From the NCBI RefSeq assembly GCF_030272615.1, contig NC_081414.1, positions 391,001 to 455,000 on the forward strand: a stretch of 64,000 nucleotides of DNA, in the 5' to 3' direction. The translations under genes and the position numbers were made by a program. Shown piece after piece: positions 53,880 through 64,000 of the stretch. The notes below the pieces were generated by a model. That model did no database searches and had not been told where the DNA came from. It saw nothing but the letters and a program-made list of their open reading frames with translations. The stretch comes from Cryptomeria japonica (taxonomy: Eukaryota > Streptophyta > Pinopsida > Cupressales > Cupressaceae). Position 1 is the stretch's first letter. Each line of letters starts with the position of its first letter.

Positions 53880-56390
53880 TTAAGAAATCTGATCAGTTCT
53901 GATCGATGCCTTTTGGTACCTTAATTTCTCAATCTGCTGTTCTAGAAAATCAAGTATTGTATCTGTGACGTGATTTGGAGAACAGCCTGCATCTATCATC
54001 ATTCTCAAAATTTTGTAAGCTTTCTTTACCTTACCTGCTTTGCTGTAAACTTCTATTAGAGTGTTATAAGTGACAACATCTGGAGTGAGCCCATTAGCAG
54101 TCATTCCTCTAAAAAGTTTTTCTACCTCGTCTAATTCACCTGCTTTTCCGGCTGTATTTATTAAGGTATTGTACATAACAATGTCCAAGTATCCTCCCTT
54201 CCTTAACATTGCCTGAAGAACTGCATGCGACATATCTTTTTCACCGTTCTTTCCAAGGCTATCAATGATTATGTTGTATGTAGCTACATCAGCAAAACTT
54301 GATTTCCTACCCATTTCCAGGAAAAGTCCCCAGGCCTCCCCGAAATAGCCTTTCTTAACAAACACTGTTAGCAATGTATTATAAGTATAGGTTTCAGGCT
54401 CACTTCCGTTTTCAATCATATTTCTAAATAACCTAAAAGCTGTCTTTACCTTCCCTTGTTCTGAAAAAACAGACATGTAAGTGTTGAACATATCAATATT
54501 AAAAGAATCCATCCCTCTACCTTGTATTCTTCTTCCCTTTAATGCCAAAAATCCTGGGTAAGCTTCAAAATCAAAATCCCTGTCTGCAGTATCCTGTTCA
54601 CCAGCACCATTTGTATGATCCACTGAGACTTTGGAAGTATCAGCACATCCATTCCTCTTCTGTGGATCTTCTTCTGTGCTTGTATCATTGGCAAACATGT
54701 CTGAAGAAGATAGACTTACAGTAAAGTTATTTACATCTTCTATCCCTTGAGAGACCTTGCCTATATCTGTTGGAGCACGTACGAGCTTCAAGGCATGGTT
54801 CTCAACAATACTATCTCCCATGCTTGTTTTCATATGTGATACATGACCAACGGGAGGCCAAATGTTACTCTGTTCCTTCTTCTTTTCTGGGTCACCACTA
54901 AAAGCATTGTTATTCTTTACAAACATAAATCTTTGGTCTAGACCTTCCTCTTGCCTGTCTTTAGTTACCGCCTCCATATCAGCACTCCATCTTATGATAT
55001 TAGGGACAACACTGCTATCTCCAATCCGCTTCATAAGCTGACGTGCCCAGTCCTGTCTACCAGAGCGATGAAGCGCAATCAACAGCGATGTTATTGTTAC
55101 CATGTCAGATGCCAGCCCTCTGGATTCCATTTCTTCCAACAATCTAAGGGAATCCTCAATTCTCCCCATCTTGCACAAATACGAAATAACTATGCTATAT
55201 GTGATTCCATCTACACACTGTCTTTTCTTCTTCAAATCATCAAAGAGCATATAGGCAGCTTCTGCCCTACCTTTCTTGAATAAGCCATCAATCAAGATAT
55301 TGTAAGAGAAGCAATTTGGCACCATGCCTTGCTGTACCATCGTCTCAAAGAGTTTGCATGCATCGTCTAACTTTCCAACCTTGAACAGGCCATCAAGAAG
55401 AGCATTATACACAATGAGATCAGGATTGCAACTTTCATGAACCATTTCACTGAAAAGTTTAAGTGCATCACTGATCTTATTCACTTTACACAATCCACGG
55501 ATCAGCGTTCCATAACTAATGGCATCGGGGTCATGCCCTTGGCCCTTCATCTCTTCAATTATGTCCATCGCTTCGTTCAATTTTCCTGCCTTACATCGAA
55601 CAGCAATCAAGCAATTGTATATACATACATCCGGAGGACATCCTCGATCTTTCATTTCTTCAAACATTTCTTCAGCTAGACCCAATTTGCCAACTACCCC
55701 AAAAGCATGAATGCAGATACTATAAGTCCATTTATCAAAAATGCAACCCATGTTTCTAGCATCCCAAAACACTTTCTCGAACTCCGTCATCATATACACC
55801 TTTCTCAAACCTAACAAGAGCTGATTGAGTGCAGTGGTATATGGATTTATATTGGCTTTCAACATGGTGTTAAATATAACAAAGGCTTTATTAACTTGGG
55901 ATTTCTTAAGAAGGGCTACAATTATATAATTATACAACTGAGGATTAATTTGGCTAAACCCACCATGTTGTTCCATTCTATCCAGAATCTCTAAGGCCTC
56001 GTCAAACATACCTGATTTGATAAAACTGCGAAATAGAAGCTTGGAAGTCTCAGTGTCTACAGAGCATCCATCCTTCTTGAGGTCATTCAGGAGAGAGGGC
56101 ACCATTTCTAGCTTGTCTTCCCTGCACAGTCTCCAAATCATGGGGGTGTATGTTTTGGCGTGATGTTTGAAGCCCTTCTGTAGGCCTGCCCACTTGAAGA
56201 AATTCAGTGTTTTTTCCACGTCTAAACCCCTGGCTTTTATGACTCCTAAAACTATGCGGTGGTCAAGTTGTTTAATGGAAAGAGCAGAGAGGGACTTGTT
56301 GATGTCTGTGCCTCCTTTTCGGAGCGCCTGGCATATGGATGCCACCTCCAATATTCTCAATGTATTGCCAACTCCGCCCCCATTCGGCAT
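53880..56390 (-). CDS. P-class pentatricopeptide repeat protein, 836 residues
   Basis: This is an intact single-exon gene. P-class PPR proteins bind specific organellar transcripts and stabilise, splice or help translate them. Repeats of 35 residues run from about residue 77 to 500, for example YNCLIAVRCKAGKLNEAMDI and YNALLDGLFKVGKLDDACKL. A hydrophilic spacer without repeats covers about 500-650. A second array runs from about 655 to 805, including GGYLDIVMYNTLINTAGKAG and PDVVTYNTLIEVYSKAGKVK. There is no E or DYW tail. The two-array layout and the end DAGCSPNHVTDTILDFL resemble Arabidopsis At4g01570, a likely but unproved orthologue. The start is the first ATG after an in-frame TAG 36 bases upstream. 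No obvious targeting peptide can be assigned by eye, though organelle import is expected. Confidence 0.93.
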   Translation of the reverse strand: MPNGGGVGNTLRILEVASICQALRKGGTDINKSLSALSIKQLDHRIVLGVIKARGLDVEKTLNFFKWAGLQKGFKHHAKTYTPMIWRLCREDKLEMVPSLLNDLKKDGCSVDTETSKLLFRSFIKSGMFDEALEILDRMEQHGGFSQINPQLYNYIIVALLKKSQVNKAFVIFNTMLKANINPYTTALNQLLLGLRKVYMMTEFEKVFWDARNMGCIFDKWTYSICIHAFGVVGKLGLAEEMFEEMKDRGCPPDVCIYNCLIAVRCKAGKLNEAMDIIEEMKGQGHDPDAISYGTLIRGLCKVNKISDALKLFSEMVHESCNPDLIVYNALLDGLFKVGKLDDACKLFETMVQQGMVPNCFSYNILIDGLFKKGRAEAAYMLFDDLKKKRQCVDGITYSIVISYLCKMGRIEDSLRLLEEMESRGLASDMVTITSLLIALHRSGRQDWARQLMKRIGDSSVVPNIIRWSADMEAVTKDRQEEGLDQRFMFVKNNNAFSGDPEKKKEQSNIWPPVGHVSHMKTSMGDSIVENHALKLVRAPTDIGKVSQGIEDVNNFTVSLSSSDMFANDTSTEEDPQKRNGCADTSKVSVDHTNGAGEQDTADRDFDFEAYPGFLALKGRRIQGRGMDSFNIDMFNTYMSVFSEQGKVKTAFRLFRNMIENGSEPETYTYNTLLTVFVKKGYFGEAWGLFLEMGRKSSFADVATYNIIIDSLGKNGEKDMSHAVLQAMLRKGGYLDIVMYNTLINTAGKAGELDEVEKLFRGMTANGLTPDVVTYNTLIEVYSKAGKVKKAYKILRMMIDAGCSPNHVTDTILDFLEQQIEKLRYQKASIRTDQIS

Positions 56391-57424
56391 TGCAAATGGG
56401 AAGATACTAGTTTTACTTCCATTCTAACATGCTCTCACCGTCTCCTCATTTGCAGAGTGTTTTCTTTACACTAGTTAAAGCATCGATCAAATAACAAAAA
56501 CCGATTGGAGAGAAATAGGAAAAAGTTTATCTTCTCCAGGGCTTATGAAGATTGTTGCGATTGTTATCATAGTTTTGAATTAAATTATGTTATTTCTTTG
56601 AACTTCTAGGTTATACACCTATGGCTATAAAAGACAAATGAGGAAAAAATTTAAAACTCTCGGGGGACTTTTTAGTCAAGAAGATTTAAACTCAAGCATT
56701 GTGAGTGAGTTCGTATATTATACCAATGTTTGTATACAACTATTTTGGATTGATGTGTCAATGAGCAATCATAATTTTAAAATATTGCCACAATATTATA
56801 GTCTAAAAAATATTTTTGTTTTTTAATGATTTTTTAATTATGATTTTTCTTTTCTATAGTTAATTTTGTAAATTGTTATTGTAGAATTTTATCATTGTCA
56901 TATAACCCATCAACATGATGAGTAAAATTTAATTTCTCAATTTTCAACTCTTATATAAACTTGTGTGTCATTTATTCATGGTCACCAAAGAAGTGAAAGC
57001 CATGCCACTACCACAACATTCATGCGCAAGAAACTCCATAGTGGAGAGCCAACCCACTTGGCCCTAAACCTCTATGTAGTGTCTACAATGTGTGATTCAA
57101 ATCCAAAAGTCTACTTTCAAAGTATACATTGGTCATAAGTCTCACTTTTCTTGGTGATGTGCATTCCAATAGCCTACTAAAATAGCTACTATTAATGAGG
57201 TGGAGGACATCTACACTTTGAGAGTAGAGAGACTTGCAGGCCTTCAATAACACCAAGGCCTACGCAACTCCACATTGTCCAACTCTTTGCCATCCTTATA
57301 TTGAATCAATACTTCACTCACTAACACCCTCTCCTATTCTTCCTTCAAATGTTGACATGCAACAATGTGTACTTTTTGTTTGGCTTCACTTTTGTTCTTC
57401 TCCTTTTAATTAATAACACTTTCT

Positions 57425-57515
57425 TTACTTGAAGTCTCAATAAAAACACCTTCTTTGCTTGAGTCTCCTTAACACCTTCTTTGCTTCAATCTCCTTAACA
57501 CCTTATTTGCTTCTA
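57425..57515 (+). repeat. Short tandem repeat, ~28-bp unit
   Basis: CACCTTCTTTGCTT followed by AGTCTCCTTAA or CAATCTCCTTAA recurs about three times, with a fourth degraded unit (CACCTTATTTGCTT). Confidence 0.75.
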
Positions 57516-59044
57516 GTCTTCGAATCTGCAAAGGTCTTTTTATTTTCACAATGGCAAGTGGAAATGCTTGTACAGCAAAGTAGAGGCATGTACACTAGTG
57601 GAGGTACATCCCTTCTCTTGCTTTCATCGACAACAAACACTATCAAACCCATGATCAAATGTCTTATTTTTTCCAAGTTAGAAATTGGGATCTATTGTAA
57701 TTGTAGCCCCAATGAGATTGCCTCTTATTTCAACAATATATTTATTATTATTATGATCATATTATATATCTTTTTCTATTCACTGAATCTAAATTTTTTG
57801 CATATCCATTTGAAACAAGAGTGATGCTATTGAGGGGCCCATTAATTTTTGTAAGAATTTGTCAAAATAGCCAAGATCAAGAGCTTAATGAATAGCACAA
57901 CAACAGAGATAAAATATTGATAAGAACAAATTGTATTCTCATCAAGATGCAAAATACCATTAACTGGATTAACCAATACAATGAAGATGAGCCTACTTAT
58001 AAAGGCAAGGCAATATGGATATGTGAGAAAACAATCATGAAATGTGGCTCAATGAGAAGCAAGTGTAGGTGAGAGTAGATAGGAGAAATAATAAAGTATT
58101 CCATAAGAGGTGGATCACCCACCGAAGGTGGAAAGTAACAACAAGATAAGAACACAAAAGGTGGAGTTTCTCTTACAAGCAACTTCCCTAAGTGTCTCAT
58201 ATCCAAACTACTATGAAATGCATTACCCTAAGTCAACTTAAGTAAAGTGTAATTATGAGACATAATTTACACCAACAATTTTGTTATTATTATTGGCATA
58301 TAGAGCTTCCAAATGGCTGAAGTATCTATAGCTTTTCATCTTCTCTTCTAGTCCTTCCCTCTTGTTGGTTGTTTCAAATGATTGTCTAGGTTTCTCTAGA
58401 GATTAGTCATCTTATTATCAAGAACTCTAGATCAATGGCCAACGACTAGGAGACTCGTTTTACACTTTTATCCCTTGCACTTTAGGCTTTGCAAAACCTA
58501 GGGTGGCTATCCCTTAATGACACTAAAAATGAATATAACTCAGGGTTACAACACAATGCCTAGCAAATGGTAATCATCATAAAAAATAAATAAGGATTTA
58601 TATTTTATTGGAATGAGTAACAAATCCTTACATGTCTTTGAAACCGTAGTATGGAGAGTGAGAATAATTAAAACTAAACTACATAAGATAAAGGGTTTTT
58701 TGGATTTGGCTTTGAATTTTGAAGGTTGTTAATGAAATTGAAAAAGAAGCAAAGAAGAATACCAATGCATTTCGTGGGCTATAAAGTCATATGTAAAGCA
58801 TTGTACATCACAACATTCAAACATATTTTGATGATCATTTCAGTCATTGTCAACTTATGACTTGTAGACTCCTACAATACAACCATTTTTTAATAATCTA
58901 TTTTAAACTATAATGCTCACATCATTCTCAAACAAGTGTTTAGACCATCTCTTGTACAAATAGAATGCTATAAGAATAGTTCAAATTAATGTGCTTGAAA
59001 AATCTCCATAATCCTAAATTATTTTATTCAAATAGTACTAAATT

Positions 59045-59179
59045 CTAAAATTGGAGACAATTACAAAGCAGTATATTTTTTATATAATCACATAACAGAA
59101 ATCACTTGCATGCTAAAATTGGAGACAATTACAAAGCAGTATATTTTTTATATAATCACATAACAGAAATCACTTGCAT
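59045..59179 (+). repeat. 68-bp perfect tandem duplication
   Basis: CTAAAATTGGAGACAATTAC begins each copy, at 59045 and 59113. The copies read identically to TTGCAT. Confidence 0.9.
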
Positions 59180-60264
59180 AAATGGACCTTCACTTGTGAT
59201 AGACTACACCTTACCCCTATACAGACATTTTTTTGTTTTTAAAATTAGAACTATTTACAATGAGGCCCAAAAGCCTTTTAAACCAACTATAGAGTGCAAA
59301 AGAAGGTTAAGGCATGTATGGACTTCTAAACTCTAGCTTCGTGCACCTTATGGAATGTCTAACAAGAATAAACATCAAATCCAATCTTGGGTGACTAGAG
59401 AGGCCAAAAAGGACATGCCTACCACTCAATCATGCCTTGGCATTGAATATTTATAAGAAAAGAGAAGATAGCCCACAAACGTTATGATTTGGGGTGGGCT
59501 TAAAACAAAAGAGACACTTTAAAGTATTAAATGAGCATGAACACATCTTATTTATCTATATGCAAGAGAATATGTAATTCAAGAGTTTATTGTATCTTTG
59601 TGGATCAAAATTTATTGATTAAAAGAGTTGTTGGGCATTAATGGCAATTCTACACTTTGAAAACACACAATTGGGTTTGTCAATAAGGTTTCGATACTAG
59701 ACTACCAAAAAGAACAACATGAGAAACCTCGCAACCCTGATGAGGAAGCACTAGTTGGGCATTCAGGAGATTATAATCAATTCCACCATTATTTCTCATT
59801 CAAATAAACTAAGTGTTTATATCTAATCATTCATGTTTTTAATATTGATTGTTAGTTCCTACCAAGGGCAAGAATACTAATGCATTCACCCAAATTTATT
59901 AAATGTCAAAGCATCAACCAATCAAAATCAATAATTAAAATAGCTTGACCAAATTTTCTAATGTTTATATTTTTGTCTCCATTTTCATCAGTAATATTCT
60001 ACAATCATTTCACTATTATATAATAGTAACTACTTTTGTCCTATTTCTTTTGATAATGAAATGGGTGATAAAGTCACTTGATTTTTTATAATAATAATTT
60101 AAAAATACCTAGAATTATAAATATCAAACATACAAAAAGATCAAATGTATAGCTCTAATTGACTCATTTATATAATGATAATATAATAAATTCTTATATA
60201 ATATATATAATTATTAGATAATAATATAATAACTAATAAATAATAATGTAATATAATTTATATA

Positions 60265-61964
60265 TGTGTGCACGAAAAGTGGTGCAAAGAAACGGAAATT
60301 TCGGTTTCAAAAAGGGCCCACACACCAATGGGACTCTTGGTGCAAGTTATGGAGCTATATTTGAATAGCTCAACTCCCCAAGGGATGCTCCATTGTTCTC
60401 TATCTCACAAGATCCCTCAAGTCAATGCCTTTGCTCTCAGATCACTGAGAAAAGTGACTTCAGGAATGACAACTCCGAGAATGAGGGATGCTTGATCAAC
60501 TTAATATGGATGCATTCCTAGTTATGTGTGATATTAAATCTAATATGATTTAAACTAGCATGGATATGATGATAAGATAAAAGATTAGTAAACCTATCCT
60601 AACATGATATACTAGTCTAATATGAGAGTGCTATGATAATAGAAATGCTTCTTAAAATGCTTATTAAGATGATTTCTATTCAAAAAGAGCCTAAATGTTT
60701 GATTTAAAAATGATTATGGGTGTATGAAATTTAGATGCGTAGTAAAATGGCTATAAGTTTGATACTGAAGACTTGGATTTGAAAATGAGAGAATGAGAGC
60801 TCTATTTATAGAAAAAATAGGGCAATGGATGGTCAAGATTGGATAATCTTAACAAGGGCCAGGATTCAAAGCTATCAATCCATGTTTATAATTCTCACCA
60901 ATGAAATGGTGACAGTTGTTAACAAAAGACTTCTTCAGATGAGATGTAAGAAGCATTAAATGCTTGAGAAGACATGATGGTTACCTTGGGAGGTAAGGGT
61001 TAAGGTTAGGCTAAGGTTATCCATTAGATAAAGCTTTTACCCAAAGGATAAACTCTTGTGCAAGGGTTAAAGGGATAACCATGGTCAAAGCAATGAATGC
61101 TTGATGAGACCCTTGGGTTAGATGAAGGCTGAGTTAGAGAGAAAGTCTCTAATCATGCAAGAAGGTTGAGTTAACCATTAATGGTTAGGAAGACTTCAAA
61201 GGTTAACTTGTTGAAGACATAAAGCCTTGAATCATTTTCAATGAGGGTTTGAGAAGTGACTTCCCTTTGCTTAGGGATGTGACAATATTTAGGAGATGGA
61301 TTAGGCTAATTTAGAAGTGATTAGAAGAATCTAGAAGGGGGTTTAGGGAGGCAAGTGGGAGATGTAGGAGAGTGCAAGTGGATGGAGGGGAACTTTAATT
61401 AAAATAATTTACTTTATTTCAACTAAAATAGATGCAACTTGCATAAATACAAGTGGGGGATTAAAATAAATAAATTAGATTTATTTACTTGCAATGAACA
61501 ATTTAATTAAATGTAAATTTAATTAAAAGGGGAAAAGGGGGAATTAATTAAATAAAGTGATTTATTTAATTAAAGGATATGAAAGACTTAGGTGAACTTA
61601 ATTAAATAAATTGAGTAATTCATTTAATTAAATAGATGAATGTGAATAATTTAATTAAACGGAATTTTTATTTTTTTTAATAAGTAAATAGTTGCAGAGG
61701 GGCAGCACCCTTGTATTAATCAAATTAAGAGAATACAAGGCCTGATTCACTGAGAGCAGTAGGGGGAAAGAACCAGGAAGAAAACCCCCTACCCTATCTT
61801 TATTCCTTATACAAAAATACCAACAATGGAGGCTAGATAAGTACAAAACATCAAATGCCAACCTCTAGAAGTATAATTAAACATAATTTAATTAAATAGA
61901 GGAATGAGGTTAAAATGAATATTAAATATTCACTTAGGAAAGTGGTCATTTTTATACGTCTACA
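60265..61964 (+). mobile_element. Solo LTR of the GTCTACA-ending family, with a LINE fragment inside
   Basis: It starts TGTGTGCACGAAAAG, ends TATACGTCTACA and is flanked by ATATA on both sides (60260-60264 and 61965-61969). The duplication is low-complexity, so it is supporting rather than decisive. A TATTTATAG box lies at 60803. The last 600 bases are rich in TTAATTAAATAAA, as in the shorter relative at 31019-31799. A LINE scrap is nested at 61667-61873. Confidence 0.75.
61667..61873 (-). mobile_element. Short LINE 3' fragment
   Basis: On the minus strand it ends CTTATTAAAAAAAATAAAA (a poly(A)-like tail) after CAAGGGTGCTGCCCC, a sequence type seen in plant LINE 3' untranslated regions. Flanks TAATTAAACGGAATT (left) and TAATTAAACATAATT (right) match at 13 of 15 bases, a plausible target-site duplication. 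It is about 205 bp long and strongly 5'-truncated. Confidence 0.65.
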
Positions 61965-61969
61965 ATATA

Positions 61970-64000
61970 TATTAATGAAATAATTGTAATATATTTATAT
62001 ATATAAACTAAATATAATCGAAGAATTAAAACATTACATGGTCATCAATAATAAAAATAGAATAATTACTATGAATAATAATAGATGTTATTAATAATTT
62101 TTATTATAATATAGATTAATTATTGCATGTATAATTATACATGATACTAGTTATCATAATTATTTTATTTTTGTGTTAGTAAAGTTAACGTAATTTTATT
62201 AATATTATCAAAAAATACAATAAGATTTGTCACAATTTTAGCTCCTCCTACTTCGAATCCATACAAATTCACAATCTACATTTATCCTATCCAGAATAGT
62301 TTCTACATATAAAACTTGTCATAGTTTCTGCTACTCCTTTGAATCCATACAAATTTCTAGTCTGCATCTATCCTATTCACCATAGTTTCTACATACGTTT
62401 CTACAAAAAATTATGTTTCCAATCCTACTTCTTACATAAATATTTCTAAACTTTAACAAAAAAACAAAAAGAAAACTGAAAACCCTAACAATCCTTCCTT
62501 CTTCACATTCTACAACATAGGCATTATGGTAACAAACTTCTATGTCACTATTCCACCTCGCCTTGCGTGGTAGTCTTAGAGCTCACTGAGACGACTTCGC
62601 TCATTCTTTTTGTCTTTGATCCCATGAGCCTTCCCCTCTTTCTCTTTGTCTCATTCTTCTTTTGACTTCTCTGCTCTGAGAGTGTTATCATAATTATTAT
62701 TATATTTCATTAATTAACAATAATATTTGCATAACTATTATGAAAATACATGGAGCTTTAATTCTAATTTGACACTCTATTTATTGCAAAACCTTTAGTA
62801 TACATATCTAATTTGTGTTACATGTAGAAATCATTATTGTTACGATGTTGCCTAACTAAGTGATATGTTATAGATTGAACTAGATGCAACACATCTATTG
62901 TTTACATACTAAGGAAAAGCATTTTATGTTTTAATATTTAAATATAGATGCTTCAAGGTTAAACTTTCTTTAATACTATTTGTCAAAAGATTTACTATAT
63001 TATTACTAAAAAATTTATTCTAAGAATTCCAATTTATTATTTAATGATGTCAATATTTTAATATTATTACTACAATTCAGAAATACCAACTTTAAAACAA
63101 AAGCATTATGATAGGAACCCGATGCATATGTGTATCTTGTTGATTTGATTGGCATGAGCTAGATCAATGATGATCACATGATTTGATTATCTTTGGCTTC
63201 GAGGATGTGATGCATTAAGAGTCATTGACCTCTTTTGAAATATGGACAGATATATATGTCCTTGTGGAACTAATGCAAACACGTGTTAGTCCATTGCGCT
63301 ATCGTAGTCCAAGTCAGGCCTACCTTTTGATATCTTGTGATATGCCTAGAATGAGCAATATCTTCCCACGTGATTTTATCTTTACTAGCAATCGCAGCTT
63401 GGTGTGTGATGTGTACGACAAACAAGTGTGGAAGGTCAATTAAAAAAAAAATTGATTTTTTTGTATACATTTATGCAATGCATGACGTCAATTGATAGGT
63501 CATTTACGAAATGATGTTTTTGCAAAAAAGGTATCAATGGAGAAGTGATAGTTTAAAATCGACCATGTATCCTCTTACAAGGATTGAAATACAAATAAGT
63601 TATTAAAAAATGGGAATGTAAATGAAAAACATTGTGAAGCAAGGTATGATGTGCATTGAATGGCATGGGATTTATGTAAGGACTGTGGAAAGGGGCTCCT
63701 TGGCTTCCTATAAATGCTTTGGTTCCTTCTGGTCCAAGCGTCCACTTGACTAAAATATTTCCAGCTAGAGCCAAACTGTAAAGGGCTCTGAATATATTGA
63801 ACGGGAACACTGGCTACAATTTGTTAGAGTTTTGGTTATGACCCAAGCTCCAAATACATTTAATGAGAATTGCAGCTTCAATTTTTTTTAGATTTTTTGT
63901 TATAATTTATGTTTTAATGGTAAATGTGTGAAATCTCTATTAACGAAGTAATACATTTTTGTCTTCATAATATATGTGATTGATTTTATTAACATTTAAG
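61970..64000. other. Intergenic AT-rich region
   Basis: Very AT-rich to about 62220, then a diverged tandem repeat, then ordinary non-coding DNA to the end. Frames at 63225-63443 (plus) and 63553-63810 (minus) have no recognisable domain. A TATAAAT at 63711 could belong to a gene right of the window, but nothing else supports it. Confidence 0.45.
62229..62400 (+). repeat. Diverged 89-bp tandem duplication
   Basis: Two units start TGTCACAATTTTAGCTCC (62228) and TGTCATAGTTTCTGCTAC (62317). They share GAATCCATACAAATT and ATAGTTTCTACATA with about 75 percent identity by eye. Confidence 0.75.

Larger units (their letters stand above)
56391..60259. other. Intergenic AT-rich region upstream of the PPR gene
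   Basis: The first few hundred bases should hold the PPR promoter, but no clear TATA box stands out. The rest shows two local tandem repeats and no readable protein similarity on either strand. Confidence 0.5.

Noticed and set aside
63553-63810. 85-codon minus-strand frame near the window end
   Set aside because: Composition is mildly protein-like, but there is no recognised motif, no splice or promoter context and no support from neighbours.

Overview
This window looks like nuclear DNA of a seed plant, most likely a gymnosperm. It is AT-rich and gene-poor and is built mainly of old, nested retrotransposons: L1-type LINEs, Ty1/copia and Ty3/gypsy elements, a hAT DNA transposon and a tRNA-derived SINE. 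It also holds decayed pentatricopeptide-repeat (PPR) genes. There are no operons, ribosome binding sites or other bacterial features. The gymnosperm assignment is inference, from very long LTRs, several ancient copia/gypsy lineages and the PPR content; the plant assignment is firm.

Layout. 1-5400: a decayed LINE on the plus strand. 5820-8948: a truncated Ty3/gypsy element on the minus strand with two RNase H domains. 8969 to about 10970: the 3' end of a copia element and its LTR. 10971-13669: non-coding, except two candidate spliced exons of an unrecognised minus-strand gene. 13683-13792: a SINE. 14345-17440: an LTR-type repeat (copy A) with a small unrecognised ORF at its upstream edge and a copia solo LTR inside. 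17441-19068: a minus-strand LTR-like block with a GC-rich minisatellite. 19069 to about 23625: a copia element with multiple polypurine tracts, itself hit by a solo LTR. 24690-29977: a decayed PPR gene split by a 3.65-kb hAT transposon. 29978-37002: a complete non-autonomous LTR retrotransposon whose two LTRs each carry a different solo-LTR insertion. 37353-46530: a second copia element flanked by LTR-family copies B and C, with two more solo LTRs inside. 47560-49640: a decayed DYW-class PPR gene split by a hAT-like MITE. 50650-52167: a 5'-truncated LINE with a perfect 17-bp target-site duplication and an unexplained reading frame. 53880-56390: the one intact ordinary gene, an 836-residue P-class PPR protein on the minus strand. 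56391-64000: AT-rich intergenic DNA with a further LTR that contains a LINE fragment.

How the parts fit together. The only gene likely to work for the plant is the P-class PPR gene, an expected organellar RNA-binding protein. The rest is a record of insertions. Several boundaries can be fixed to the base from 5-bp, 8-bp or 17-bp target-site duplications, and two insertions are confirmed by an empty site in the sister LTR within the window. The most distinctive features are the number of solo LTRs (six with good duplications, one with a damaged one), the reciprocal insertions in the two LTRs of the 29978-37002 element, the subterminal 33-bp hairpin of the hAT element, the LINE with an unexplained frame, and the small ORF beside LTR copy A.
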